Part shown: in pieces, positions 17,627-24,828 of the stretch
How the letters are laid out: each line of letters begins with the position of its first letter
Position numbering within the stretch: the stretch's first letter is position 1
From: Candidatus Pantoea soli
Lineage (GTDB): Bacteria; Pseudomonadota; Gammaproteobacteria; Enterobacterales; Enterobacteriaceae
NCBI RefSeq assembly: GCF_007833795.1
Contig: NZ_CP032703.1
Span: 124,001 to 188,000 of the forward strand
DNA length: 64,000 nt
Direction of reading: 5' to 3'
Notes under the pieces: model-generated
What the model was told of the DNA's origin: nothing
The model's input: only the letters and a program-made list of their open reading frames with translations
Database searches by the model: none
Made by a program: the position numbers and the translations under genes

Positions 17627-18256
17627 TTAAGGCACTTTTACCCAGGGTTTCCCGGTGATGATCGTCAGTGCGATGATGGTAATGATGGCCGCCAGATGCG
17701 TCACAAAATCCAGCGGATGCAGGTGAAACGGGTGGCAGAACGCCAGCAGACTCACGGCCATACAGGCCACACCCAGGCCGCCCATCGCCAGACTGCGCAC
17801 CGGCTGTAGCGCGCGCGTTTGTCGCAGGCTGGCGATCATCAGCACCATCATCGGTAAACTGACCACCAGCAGAAAGGTAAAACAGCGCACGCTATCATCC
17901 GTGTGGGTTGGCGCCGCGCCATGCGGCATGCTGCTCAGACTTATTCCCAGCCAGAGTAAACCTATCGGCAGCAGCGCTTTCCAGCTGATGCTGCGCCTGC
18001 CGGCAATGCTCATGCTAAAAGCGCTGCGAATGGCCAGCGTGCCCAGCAAAAATGCCAGCATCAGCTGCAGCACCGCCAGCGCTGCCCCCGGCTGTGACCA
18101 GTCGGTGAGCGTGCGCTGCACCAGCAGGCTGGCGGCGACCGCGCACGGCAGCGCCATCGCCAGCCAGCGCAACAGGCGCGTGCCAGGAGCTGGCGTACGC
18201 CGCACCGGTTGCAGATCGCGCCCGAGTTGTTCAATTAAACGGTAATGATCACTCAT
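17627..18256 (-). CDS. NrsF/DUF1109-family anti-sigma factor
   Basis: 209 residues from ATG 18256, preceded by GGAG; a TTG four codons upstream is less likely. A short cytosolic N-terminus (HYRLIEQLGRDLQPVRR) is followed by six hydrophobic segments, the DUF1109/NrsF topology. Several Cys lie in or near membrane segments (LPCAVAAS, VRCFTFLL, GVACMAV, LAFCHPF). Cys residues are essential for sensing in Caulobacter NrsF. It overlaps the ECF sigma gene by 8 bp, so it is translationally coupled to the factor it presumably sequesters. Confidence 0.85.
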   Translation of the reverse strand: MSDHYRLIEQLGRDLQPVRRTPAPGTRLLRWLAMALPCAVAASLLVQRTLTDWSQPGAALAVLQLMLAFLLGTLAIRSAFSMSIAGRRSISWKALLPIGLLWLGISLSSMPHGAAPTHTDDSVRCFTFLLVVSLPMMVLMIASLRQTRALQPVRSLAMGGLGVACMAVSLLAFCHPFHLHPLDFVTHLAAIITIIALTIITGKPWVKVP

Positions 18257-18800
18257 GATGTGCTCCAAAACGGCGCAGATTGTTCAGCGCCCGGTGCAGC
18301 AGCGATTTGACCGCTGCCACGCTCAGATTATGATGGGCCGCGGCTTCCGTCAGGCTCATTTCGCGCAGGTGGACGTGCTCCACGATTTCGCGCTGACGCG
18401 CCGGCAGCTGTTGTAAATAGGCGGCCAGCTCCTCCTCACTCTCCAGCCGTGGCTGATCCGGTATCGCAGCCGTTTCCGGTGCGGCTTCCTCCGGCACCTC
18501 CCACTGCTGCCGGCGACCGCGCCGCCGCAGCGCATCAATCGTGCGTGCAGAGATGATCGCCATCAGCCAGGGTAAAAATGGCCAGGCAGGATCGTAGGTG
18601 TGACGCACCCGGTGTACCGTAAGCAGCACATCCTGGATGACATCTTCTGCCGCTGCCTCGTCGCTGATTTGCCGGCGAACCTGAGAACGAATGACCGGCA
18701 CCAGCGCGCTGAGCAGGCGCGTATAAGCGTGCTGATCGCCCGCCTGTGCCTGCTCCATCAGCGCGGGCCAGCGTTCGCGCGCGCTATCGTCTGTTTGCAT
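18249..18800 (-). CDS. ECF-type RNA polymerase sigma factor (NrsF-associated group)
   Basis: 183 residues. Sigma region 2 includes DEAAAEDVIQDVLLTVHRVRHTYDPAWPFLPWLMAIISARTIDALRRRGRR. Region 4 is LPARQREIVEHVHLREMSLTEAAAHHNLSVAAVKSLLHRALNNLRR. It has no long C-terminal extension. It is followed by the NrsF-type anti-sigma gene and preceded by DsbD-like and peroxiredoxin genes with an 18-bp gap, so the sigma factor probably drives its own operon in response to envelope redox stress, as for sigma-F of Caulobacter. The regulon beyond this operon is unknown. Confidence 0.88.
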   Translation of the reverse strand: MQTDDSARERWPALMEQAQAGDQHAYTRLLSALVPVIRSQVRRQISDEAAAEDVIQDVLLTVHRVRHTYDPAWPFLPWLMAIISARTIDALRRRGRRQQWEVPEEAAPETAAIPDQPRLESEEELAAYLQQLPARQREIVEHVHLREMSLTEAAAHHNLSVAAVKSLLHRALNNLRRFGAHHE

Positions 18801-18818
18801 AAACCGCCTTGTTGACCC

Positions 18819-20051
18819 TCAGGTCTTTTTCCCTGCCGCCTGGTTAAGGGCGTCCACCACCATGCCGGGCGTCAGCACCTGTGGCAGTACGCGCGGCGGT
18901 CCGCCATCCGCAGGGTAAACCAGATACATGGGCAGCCCGCCCTGACCAAACTCGCTCATGGTGTCCTCGACATCCGGATTAAATTTAGTGGAGTCTGCCA
19001 CCATGTACACCGCACCGGTTTTTGCCAGCGCCTGTTTCACGGCTTGGGTGGAGAGCGACGTCTTTTCATTTACCTGGCAGGTTATGCACCACGAGGCGGT
19101 GAAATCAACAAAAATGGCTTTGCCGTGACCGCGCTGCGCGGCAACGGCCTGCGGCGTCCATTTCTGCTTAGTGACTTCGGCGGTTTGCGCATCGCCTGTC
19201 AGGGCTGCCCCCGGTTTGATCAACCCCGGCAGCGGTGCCACTACGGCGATAAGCAGAACCGCAGTTACCACCGATAACGCCGCGTGGCGCTTACCGGCAA
19301 AGCGCCGGCGCTGGGCAATACCATACAGCCAGAAGGTAAAAGCCAGTACCACCGAAGCGGCTAATAACGTCGCGAGCGCTGCACTGCCGGCCTGCTGCGC
19401 CAGTATCCACACCAGCCAGGCGTACGCGCCAAACATCGGGAACGCCAGGCCGCGCTTAAGCACATCCATCCACGCACCGGGACGCGGCAGGAAACGCGCC
19501 AGCGCCGGGAACAGTGAGACCAGCGTAAAGGGGGCCGCGAACCCCAGCGCCAGCGCAAAGAAAATCACCAGCGCAATTGCCGGTGGCTGCACCAGCGCAT
19601 AACCAATGGCACTGGCCATAAAGGGTGCCGCGCACGGCGTGGCAACGATGATCGCCAGCGCGCCGGTCAGCGCGGATCGCAAAAATGCACCGCGCTGAAT
19701 CCCGATTGAGCCGGCGCGCTGCGCCGCCAGCCCGACTTCAAATACACCCAGCAGGTTAAGCGCTGCTGCCAGCATCACCAGCGCCAGCAGGGCAATCACC
19801 AGCGGTGACTGCAGTTGAAAGCCCCAGCCGACCGCAGCCCCGCCCGCGCGGGCGGCCAGCAGAAGGGCGGCCAGTGCCATCATAGTAACAAGCACGCCCA
19901 GCAGAAAACCCAGGCCTTCGCGGCGGGCGCCGGCCGCGCTATCGCTGTGACGTAACAGGCCGAGCGCTTTCAGCGAAATCACCGGAAATACGCAGGGCAT
20001 AAGGTTGAGAATGATGCCGCCGATAAAGGCGGCCAGCATGGCGGTTAACAT
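18819..20051 (-). CDS. DsbD-like membrane thiol:disulfide electron transporter with C-terminal thioredoxin domain
   Basis: 410 residues. The N-terminal ~265 are a DsbD/CcdA-type membrane domain, with Cys in NLMPCVFPVISLK and in VATPCAAPFMASAIGY, the pair that takes electrons from cytosolic thioredoxin. The C-terminus is a periplasmic thioredoxin fold with active site ASWCITCQVNE. The N-terminal alpha domain of classical DsbD is missing, so reducing power must pass to another partner. The periplasmic peroxiredoxin gene 15 bp upstream in the same operon is the obvious candidate. ScsB-type transporters are known to feed a periplasmic peroxiredoxin in Caulobacter. Confidence 0.85.
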   Translation of the reverse strand: MLTAMLAAFIGGIILNLMPCVFPVISLKALGLLRHSDSAAGARREGLGFLLGVLVTMMALAALLLAARAGGAAVGWGFQLQSPLVIALLALVMLAAALNLLGVFEVGLAAQRAGSIGIQRGAFLRSALTGALAIIVATPCAAPFMASAIGYALVQPPAIALVIFFALALGFAAPFTLVSLFPALARFLPRPGAWMDVLKRGLAFPMFGAYAWLVWILAQQAGSAALATLLAASVVLAFTFWLYGIAQRRRFAGKRHAALSVVTAVLLIAVVAPLPGLIKPGAALTGDAQTAEVTKQKWTPQAVAAQRGHGKAIFVDFTASWCITCQVNEKTSLSTQAVKQALAKTGAVYMVADSTKFNPDVEDTMSEFGQGGLPMYLVYPADGGPPRVLPQVLTPGMVVDALNQAAGKKT

Positions 20052-20066
20052 CGCTGGCCTCGCGGA

Positions 20067-20633
20067 TTAGTGGGTTTGCGGATGTGTACTGTCGTACTGC
20101 TTCACCGCAGCCAGCGCTTTCTGGATGTGGGTTTCCGGATTGCGGTCGGTGTAGCTCAGCAGAATGTCGCCGTCCGGCGCAATCACATAGGATGTCCGAT
20201 CGGACACCGTTTTGCCTTTCATTTGCAGGGTGGTCTGGTATTCTGCCGCCACTTTTGCACCGGGATCGGCCGCCACGGCAAACTTATCGCGGCACTCAAG
20301 CTTCGAGAAATCGCTGATCTGATCGGTATTGCCGGCGGTAACGCCGATCACTGTTGCACCCATCTTCGTGAAATCATCAGTGGCTTCGGCAAAAGCATGG
20401 GCCTCAATGGTGCAGCCTGCGCTGAATGCGGCCGGGAAAAAGTAGAGCACAACCGGGCCTTTCTGCAGGGCCTGCTGCAGCGAGAACGTCAGCGGTTTAC
20501 CGGCTAATGCGCCCTGCAGTTTAAAATCCGGTGCTTTGGCCCCTTCGGGCAGCGCCGCGCTGGTGGTGAAACTGGCCAGACCCAGCGCGGTGGTCAGGGT
20601 GAGTGTGCTGACAAGTGTTCTGAAGGTTTTCAT
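20067..20633 (-). CDS. periplasmic peroxiredoxin (AhpC/TSA, Bcp-like)
   Basis: 188 residues with a signal peptide (MKTFRTLVSTLTLTTALGLA, cleavage near TSA|ALP). The peroxidatic Cys is in FFPAAFSAGCTIEAHAF, and a likely resolving Cys lies about 38 residues later in KLECRDKF. SYVIAPDGDILLSYTD is typical of PrxQ/Bcp-type enzymes, which are normally cytosolic; export is unusual. It is the first gene of the operon with the DsbD-like reductant, ECF sigma factor and NrsF. It probably detoxifies peroxide in the periplasm. Confidence 0.87.
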   Translation of the reverse strand: MKTFRTLVSTLTLTTALGLASFTTSAALPEGAKAPDFKLQGALAGKPLTFSLQQALQKGPVVLYFFPAAFSAGCTIEAHAFAEATDDFTKMGATVIGVTAGNTDQISDFSKLECRDKFAVAADPGAKVAAEYQTTLQMKGKTVSDRTSYVIAPDGDILLSYTDRNPETHIQKALAAVKQYDSTHPQTH

Positions 20634-20667
20634 GTTTTGCTCCTGCGAAAGAGGGATTTCCGGGTTT

Positions 20668-20690
20668 TTCGTCCTACACCTCCCCAGTTC
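20668..20690 (-). promoter_or_regulatory. possible ECF-dependent promoter of the peroxiredoxin operon
   Basis: On the minus strand GAAC (20687-20690) and CGAA (20668-20671) are separated by 15 bases, about 35 bp before the peroxiredoxin start. ECF promoters often carry GAAC-like -35 and CGA/GTC-like -10 elements. A second GCAGCGAAAC lies 21 bp upstream. This is a weak, pattern-based call. Confidence 0.25.
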
Positions 20691-20823
20691 GCTGCGGCAG
20701 ATTAAAAAGTTTCGCTGCTGGCAAAAAAAGTGAGAAATGGCCCAATTCGCCGTCTCGTTTATTTATTCCGCGCGAGAAATCCTTACAATAGCTGGCTGGT
20801 TTGTTTTTCAGGGTTATCACTTT

Positions 20824-20988
20824 ATGTCAGCATCCTTTCACGATACACACACACGCGAAACACAACAGCTACTGGCCTCACTGGAACAACACATTGCCGA
20901 ACCCGCGCCGCGGGTCACGCCGGAACCGGAAAATTTCTGGCAGCAAATCGAAACGCTTGCCAGCCATGATGACCAGAGCGAAGAGTAA
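20824..20988 (+). CDS. small hypothetical protein (54 aa)
   Basis: ATG at 20824 opens a 54-codon frame (starts MSASFHDTHTRETQQLLASLEQH) that is acidic, Pro-rich in the middle (EPAPRVTPEPENF) and ends DDQSEE. CAGGG lies about 11 bases upstream, a weak ribosome site. Codon choice looks native and a GC-rich hairpin follows at 21036, which supports a transcription unit. It is divergent from the peroxiredoxin operon. No family recognised. Confidence 0.5.
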   Translation: MSASFHDTHTRETQQLLASLEQHIAEPAPRVTPEPENFWQQIETLASHDDQSEE

Positions 20989-21035
20989 AAACAGGCGCGC
21001 TGCAGGCTGAAAGCCGCGTAACGCGCATTTTGCTG

Positions 21036-21056
21036 GCCGGGCGCATCGCGTCCGGC
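21036..21056 (+). terminator. hairpin after the 54-aa gene
   Basis: GCCGGGCGC-atc-GCGTCCGGC, a 9-bp stem with one G-T pair, 48 bp after the stop codon. The remaining bases to 21430 hold AT-richer promoter-like sequence but no convincing gene. Confidence 0.45.
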
Positions 21057-21430
21057 TGGCGCAGCGGATAATTAACATTTCGCCGGCCCGATCCCGCTGA
21101 GGATGTGTTCACCGCTTCGTTCTGACTTTACCCGTCTTTTCCCCTGACACCACGCCGTTGTCGCCAGATAGCCTCAGGCTGTGTATCTCCGCTTTCGCTG
21201 CAGGGCCTGGCAGGCGGAATGAATTTTAAGCGCAGCCAGCTGGATTATTATCCTTTCATGGCTACACTTTGCTCTGTAATAAATTTTTATCTCAAATACA
21301 GGGTGTTACCTTTCTGTCAATTTAGGTAAATATGATGAAGACAGGATGAATTCAGCGTGCGGCGCTTTATTTCGGCAACTTATTTACGGTATAAATCCCG
21401 GATTCCCTTACCCACTGCGAAACGTCACCC

Positions 21431-21982
21431 ATGATCAATTCTGCGCACTGCAAAATTATCGCCTGTCTGCTTTTTTTCACGCTGGCAGGATGCTCTTCCA
21501 AATCCCACCCGGAACCGGCTGACGAAAGCATCGACACTTCGCAGGATGGCACAAAGCAGCCCGATCTGATTCCGGTGATCGCCGCGTTGCATGATCAGAT
21601 GCATTCATGGGAAGGCACAAAATATCAGTGGGGCGGAACCCAGTTGACCGGCGTTGACTGTTCGGGGTTTGTCTGGCGTACGCTGAAAGATCGTTTCAAT
21701 ATTCCGATGGAGCGGGTGACGACCCGGGAACTGATTGCCATGGGCAAACCGGTTGACCAGGCGCATTTGCAGCCGGGTGATTTGGTGTTTTTCCGCATTA
21801 AGCATGAGTTACATGTGGGCTTTTACGATACTGACCGCCAGTTCCTGCATGCCTCCGTCAGCCAGGGCGTGATGCGCTCCTCCCTGAATAACCCGTACTG
21901 GAAATCGGTCTATCTGCAGGCCCGACGTTTGCCGCGTGAGCAGAATTCACAAATCAGCTTCAATTACAAAAATAAAGTCTGA
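21431..21982 (+). CDS. NlpC/P60-family lipoprotein endopeptidase
   Basis: 183 residues. A lipoprotein signal with lipobox LAGC (Cys19 in TLAGCSS) predicts outer-membrane lipidation. The NlpC/P60 Cys peptidase triad is visible: GGTQLTGVDCSGFVWRTL (Cys), LHVGFYD (His) and FLHASVSQGVMRSSL (His/third residue). PGDLVFFRI is the usual motif between. Family enzymes cut D-Glu-DAP or related peptidoglycan crosslinks; this resembles E. coli NlpC, with a longer N-terminal linker. The ribosome site before ATG 21431 is poor. Confidence 0.85.
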   Translation: MINSAHCKIIACLLFFTLAGCSSKSHPEPADESIDTSQDGTKQPDLIPVIAALHDQMHSWEGTKYQWGGTQLTGVDCSGFVWRTLKDRFNIPMERVTTRELIAMGKPVDQAHLQPGDLVFFRIKHELHVGFYDTDRQFLHASVSQGVMRSSLNNPYWKSVYLQARRLPREQNSQISFNYKNKV

Positions 21983-22208
21983 CCTGCTGTCAGGACGCGC
22001 CGCGGCACCTGCACGCCGTGCGCATCCGCTTTCCGTCACAGCCGCTGCGCCTCGCGCATCCCGCTATCCTCCACGCGTCAGCGAACTGTTTTACGCTGAA
22101 TCGGCAGAAGTTATCGCCCCGCTGAAAACATTCTGCAGCGTTCAGCAAATCTGTCGCATTCATTCCCGGGTGACCTGCCGCAACGATGACGCTTGCTTAC
22201 TTTATGTA

Positions 22209-22227
22209 AATGAGTATGATTCGCATT
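22209..22227. promoter_or_regulatory. Fur box upstream of the YncE-like gene
   Basis: AATGAGTATGATTCGCATT differs at two positions from the common enterobacterial Fur-site form AATGAGAATGATTCTCATT. It lies 67 bp before the start codon at 22294. Repression of the YncE-like lipoprotein gene by Fe-Fur is inferred, in line with iron regulation of E. coli yncE. Confidence 0.65.
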
Positions 22228-22293
22228 AGTGTTTATTTATGTCCGCCACGGACCTGCCATTCCGGCATTGCCACATCCACTCTGGAGCCCCGC

Positions 22294-23427
22294 ATGACAT
22301 CACTGTTTCGTCCGCGTCACGCCGCGCTGAGTCTCGCGCTTTTCGCGGCACTGAGCCTTACCGCCTGCCAGACATCGGTTAAAACCGCGCCGGCCGCGGC
22401 AACGGCCGCCAGCCAGCCTGCTGACCGCACCGTCGTGACGCGTGCACCCGGCAATGGCCTGTATGAAATGGCCTATTCGTCTTCAGCCAACGCGCTGTAT
22501 GTGGCCAGCGCAGATCGTTTTAAAGAGGCAAATGGCGGGGTGGTGTATCGTCTGGACCCGGTCACGCTGGCGACGCAAAGTGTGACCTATACCGATCTGA
22601 AAAATTTTGGCACCGCCAGTGATGAGCAGGCTGGCGTGTTTTACACCACTAACTCGCTGGATGGCGCGATAACCAAACTGGATGCACAGAGCGGGAAAGT
22701 GCTGGATCGGCTGGTGTTCCCGGAGAAAAAGGACAAAAAAGGCTATCCGGCCGGTACCCGCGAAATACTGGTGCATGAAGACGAGCTGTATGTCGGACGC
22801 ATCGCCGATCCCGGCTTTATCTCCGTGGTGGATGCCCGTACCTTTAAACTGAAAAAGACCCTGCATCATGCCGGAAAATGGGTGACCGGACTGATTTATT
22901 CGCCGCTGATGAAGCGCATTTATGCTGCCAACGGCAGCGGTGAAATCCTCGTTATCAATCCGCGCACCCATAACATTGAACAGCGCTGGACACCCGGCGA
23001 TGGCCAACCCTGGCTGTTCCTGAACATGGCAGAAGATCCGGCCACCGGACGTCTGTTTGTGACGGACAATTCCAAAGGGAAGGCCACTCTGGTGTTTGAT
23101 GAGCGCACTGGCAAGGTTATCCATCGCATTGAAGGGGATGCGCTGGCGATCACCTATAGCGCGGCACGGCATGCCCTGTTTATCAGCCAGCGGGAATCAA
23201 AAAAAGTGCTGGAACTGGATGCCACCACCTTCGCCGTGAAGCACAGCTGGAGCTTTAACGCGCACCCCAACAGCCTGTTGCTGAGCCCGGATCATCAGAC
23301 GCTTTACGTCACGCTCAAACAGAAGTTCCGTAAAGGCAGCCCTGCACCGGCAGCGGATGAGATTGCCCGCATTGCCCTTGAGTCCGGTCCTTTACCGGTG
23401 GCTGATCAGCCCGAAGTACGCAAATAA
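22294..23427 (+). CDS. YncE-like YVTN beta-propeller lipoprotein, iron-regulated
   Basis: 377 residues from ATG 22294 (GGAG upstream; an in-frame ATG at 22210 overlaps the Fur box and is rejected). The signal peptide ends in lipobox LTAC, so unlike E. coli YncE this looks lipidated. Propeller blades recur: MAYSSSANALYVASADR, GLIYSPLMKRIYAANGSGEILVINPRT, NMAEDPATGRLFVTDN, ITYSAARHALFISQRESKKVLELDATT, SLLLSPDHQTLYVTL. Function of YncE proteins is unresolved; some bind DNA in vitro. The Fur box suggests a role under iron starvation. Confidence 0.78.
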   Translation: MTSLFRPRHAALSLALFAALSLTACQTSVKTAPAAATAASQPADRTVVTRAPGNGLYEMAYSSSANALYVASADRFKEANGGVVYRLDPVTLATQSVTYTDLKNFGTASDEQAGVFYTTNSLDGAITKLDAQSGKVLDRLVFPEKKDKKGYPAGTREILVHEDELYVGRIADPGFISVVDARTFKLKKTLHHAGKWVTGLIYSPLMKRIYAANGSGEILVINPRTHNIEQRWTPGDGQPWLFLNMAEDPATGRLFVTDNSKGKATLVFDERTGKVIHRIEGDALAITYSAARHALFISQRESKKVLELDATTFAVKHSWSFNAHPNSLLLSPDHQTLYVTLKQKFRKGSPAPAADEIARIALESGPLPVADQPEVRK

Positions 23428-23442
23428 TCACATGACTTAACA

Positions 23443-23471
23443 GTTAGTGCGATAATGATTATCGCACTAAC
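23443..23471. repeat. 29-bp perfect palindrome, Fur-like core (dyad copy 1)
   Basis: Arm GTTAGTGCGATAAT, single central G, then the exact reverse complement. The inner 15 bases match 13 of 15 of the 7-1-7 Fur motif TGATAATNATTATCA. It lies 15 bp after the yncE-like stop. A T-run is lacking, so a protein-binding dyad is more likely than a terminator. A diverged copy is at 24267-24295. Confidence 0.7.
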
Positions 23472-23877
23472 TACCAATCCGCACAGCCTTTCAGGCGTTA
23501 TCATTCTGTTCGTGGTCAGCCCGCTGCTGCTCAGCAAGCCCGGCCTTGCTGCTTATGCACTCTCTCTTTACGGCATTTCTGCCGTCGATTCTGTCTGCCG
23601 CAAGGCGGCATTTTCCCGCGCGCCAGCAACGGAAAGCCGCATTGCGCATCAGCCACCGTGTTCACTACTTCGTGCCGGGTAGGAGAGAGGGTCAGCGCTT
23701 TTAGCCGCCTGTCACAAGCCTGCTGGCAGCAAGTTTGCTATTGCCTGAGTGGCCTGGTTTTATTTCAGTATTTTTGATGTTAATCAGCAATAAGTTCAGC
23801 TGTTACGCACTCAGCTTCAGGTTTATCATTTTCTCATTAGGGCAAGACCAGGAATGATAGAGATTCAGGCAAAGTGC

Positions 23878-24079
23878 ATGGCCGCAAAGTTTATCAAAAT
23901 ATTCGGTGCATTTATGCTGCCCACTGTTTAGTGACGGGGGAGTGAGCGCCCCGGCTGTCACGTCCGGAACGGCAGAAGCAGCCAGGACCGCACAGGCGAA
24001 GCAGGCCGGAGCGATTTATCTCATCGCCAGCATCGGTTCTGATAAGGATGCAAGAACGCCAGCGGAACGGCAGTACTGA
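23878..24079 (+). pseudogene. frameshifted DUF1471 (YdgH/BhsA/McbA-like) gene
   Basis: ATG 23878 encodes a signal-like start (MAAKFIKIFGAFMLPTV) that stops at 23929. The +1 frame then encodes, up to TGA at 24077, VTSGTAEAARTAQAKQAG and AIYLIASIGSDKDARTPAERQY. This aligns with the mature part of the intact DUF1471 protein at 24381 (VTSSTLDGAEAKIAAQAQEQ, then GAQYKITEANTNNRVHMTAE) over nearly its whole length. A single frameshift near 23925 therefore appears to have broken a tandem paralogue. A sequencing error is possible. The bases from 23472 to 23877 hold no convincing gene. Confidence 0.55.
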
Positions 24080-24108
24080 TATCGTTCTTCAGCCTTAAGG
24101 GGATTGCT

Positions 24109-24255
24109 ATGAATCACAACCGCGACATTGCGGCGCAGGCCAGTACCTTTGTCAACGCGTTGAAAACGCAGCGCCAGGCTCACATGCCGGCTATGCGCTT
24201 TGCCCAGTGGCCAGCGTTTATCGCGGCAGTCCGCGAACTGATGACGCAAGCCTGA
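24109..24255 (+). CDS. small hypothetical protein (48 aa)
   Basis: ATG 24109 has a near-ideal AAGGGG six bases upstream and opens a 48-codon frame (MNHNRDIAAQASTFVNALKT ... AAVRELMTQA) ending at TGA 24253. The product is mostly helical, basic and contains Trp-Pro in its second half; no signal peptide. It sits between the broken and intact DUF1471 genes. No family recognised. The strong ribosome site is the main support. Confidence 0.55.
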   Translation: MNHNRDIAAQASTFVNALKTQRQAHMPAMRFAQWPAFIAAVRELMTQA

Positions 24256-24266
24256 TGCAGATAATA

Positions 24267-24295
24267 GTTAGTGTGATCATGATAACAGCACTAAT
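24267..24295. repeat. diverged dyad copy 2
   Basis: Begins GTTAGTGTGATCATGATAAC and matches the palindrome at 23443 at about 24 of 29 positions, but is no longer a perfect palindrome. It lies 86 bp before the intact DUF1471 gene, a position suited to an operator. Confidence 0.55.
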
Positions 24296-24380
24296 TATCA
24301 ATACTGAAACTATTACCTGAGTTATTATGTTTTCCATCGAAGGCATTCAGTCTTCACCAACCAAACCAAGGAATATGACC

Positions 24381-24596
24381 ATGAAAACCATTAAAGCTTT
24401 CTCCCTCGCAGCCGTAGCCGCCCTGTCAATGCTGTCAGCTGCCAGCTTCGCGCAAACTGTTTCTGTTACCTCTTCTACTCTGGACGGTGCAGAAGCCAAA
24501 ATCGCTGCTCAGGCACAAGAGCAGGGCGCTCAGTACAAAATCACTGAAGCCAATACCAACAATCGCGTACATATGACGGCTGAGCTGTACAAATAA
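24381..24596 (+). CDS. YdgH/BhsA/McbA-like DUF1471 periplasmic stress protein
   Basis: 71 residues. ATG 24381 is chosen because AAGGA lies eight bases upstream; an ATG two codons earlier is too close. The signal peptide is cleaved after SFA|QTV, leaving a ~48-residue DUF1471 domain ending in TAELYK, the typical family terminus. Members such as BhsA and McbA are periplasmic or outer-membrane small proteins induced by stress and affecting biofilm. A clear intrinsic terminator follows. A related dyad (24267) and a broken paralogue (23878) lie upstream. Confidence 0.85.
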   Translation: MKTIKAFSLAAVAALSMLSAASFAQTVSVTSSTLDGAEAKIAAQAQEQGAQYKITEANTNNRVHMTAELYK

Positions 24597-24619
24597 GTTC
24601 GTCTGCAGTGCTTCGCGTT

Positions 24620-24650
24620 AAGGCCGCCTTCGGGCGGCTTTGCTGTTTTT
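24620..24650 (+). terminator. intrinsic terminator of the DUF1471 gene
   Basis: AAGGCCGCC-ttcg-GGCGGCTTT followed by GCTGTTTTT: a stable UUCG tetraloop stem with a T-rich tail, 24 bp after the stop codon. Confidence 0.85.
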
Positions 24651-24707
24651 ATTGCTCAAAAAATAACCAATCCGGCGCAGCCAGCGGCACACGCGGCCAG
24701 CGGTGAC

Positions 24708-24753
24708 TTATCCACAGATTAGGCCGGTGGCTTTGCACCTCTGCTGTGGATAA
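24708..24753. promoter_or_regulatory. inverted pair of perfect DnaA boxes
   Basis: TTATCCACA at 24708-24716 and its reverse complement TGTGGATAA at 24745-24753 are both 9/9 matches to the DnaA R1 box. With the adjoining G/C they form 10-bp inverted arms 26 bases apart. No replication genes are near, so an origin is unlikely. A DnaA-binding regulatory or titration site, or an mRNA hairpin, is possible. Confidence 0.6.
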
Positions 24754-24828
24754 TCCTGACGACAAGGGAAACGCAACGGTAACAGGCATGAGCCGGGCCA
24801 CAAAAGCGGTTGTCCTCGTCGTGAAGGG

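Noticed and set aside
23455..23682. Plus-strand open frame after the YncE-like gene
   Set aside because: Begins inside the 29-bp palindrome, no ribosome site, no recognisable protein character.
24708..24753. Replication origin based on DnaA boxes
   Set aside because: Only two boxes, no AT-rich unwinding element or replication genes nearby; kept only as a regulatory/titration site.
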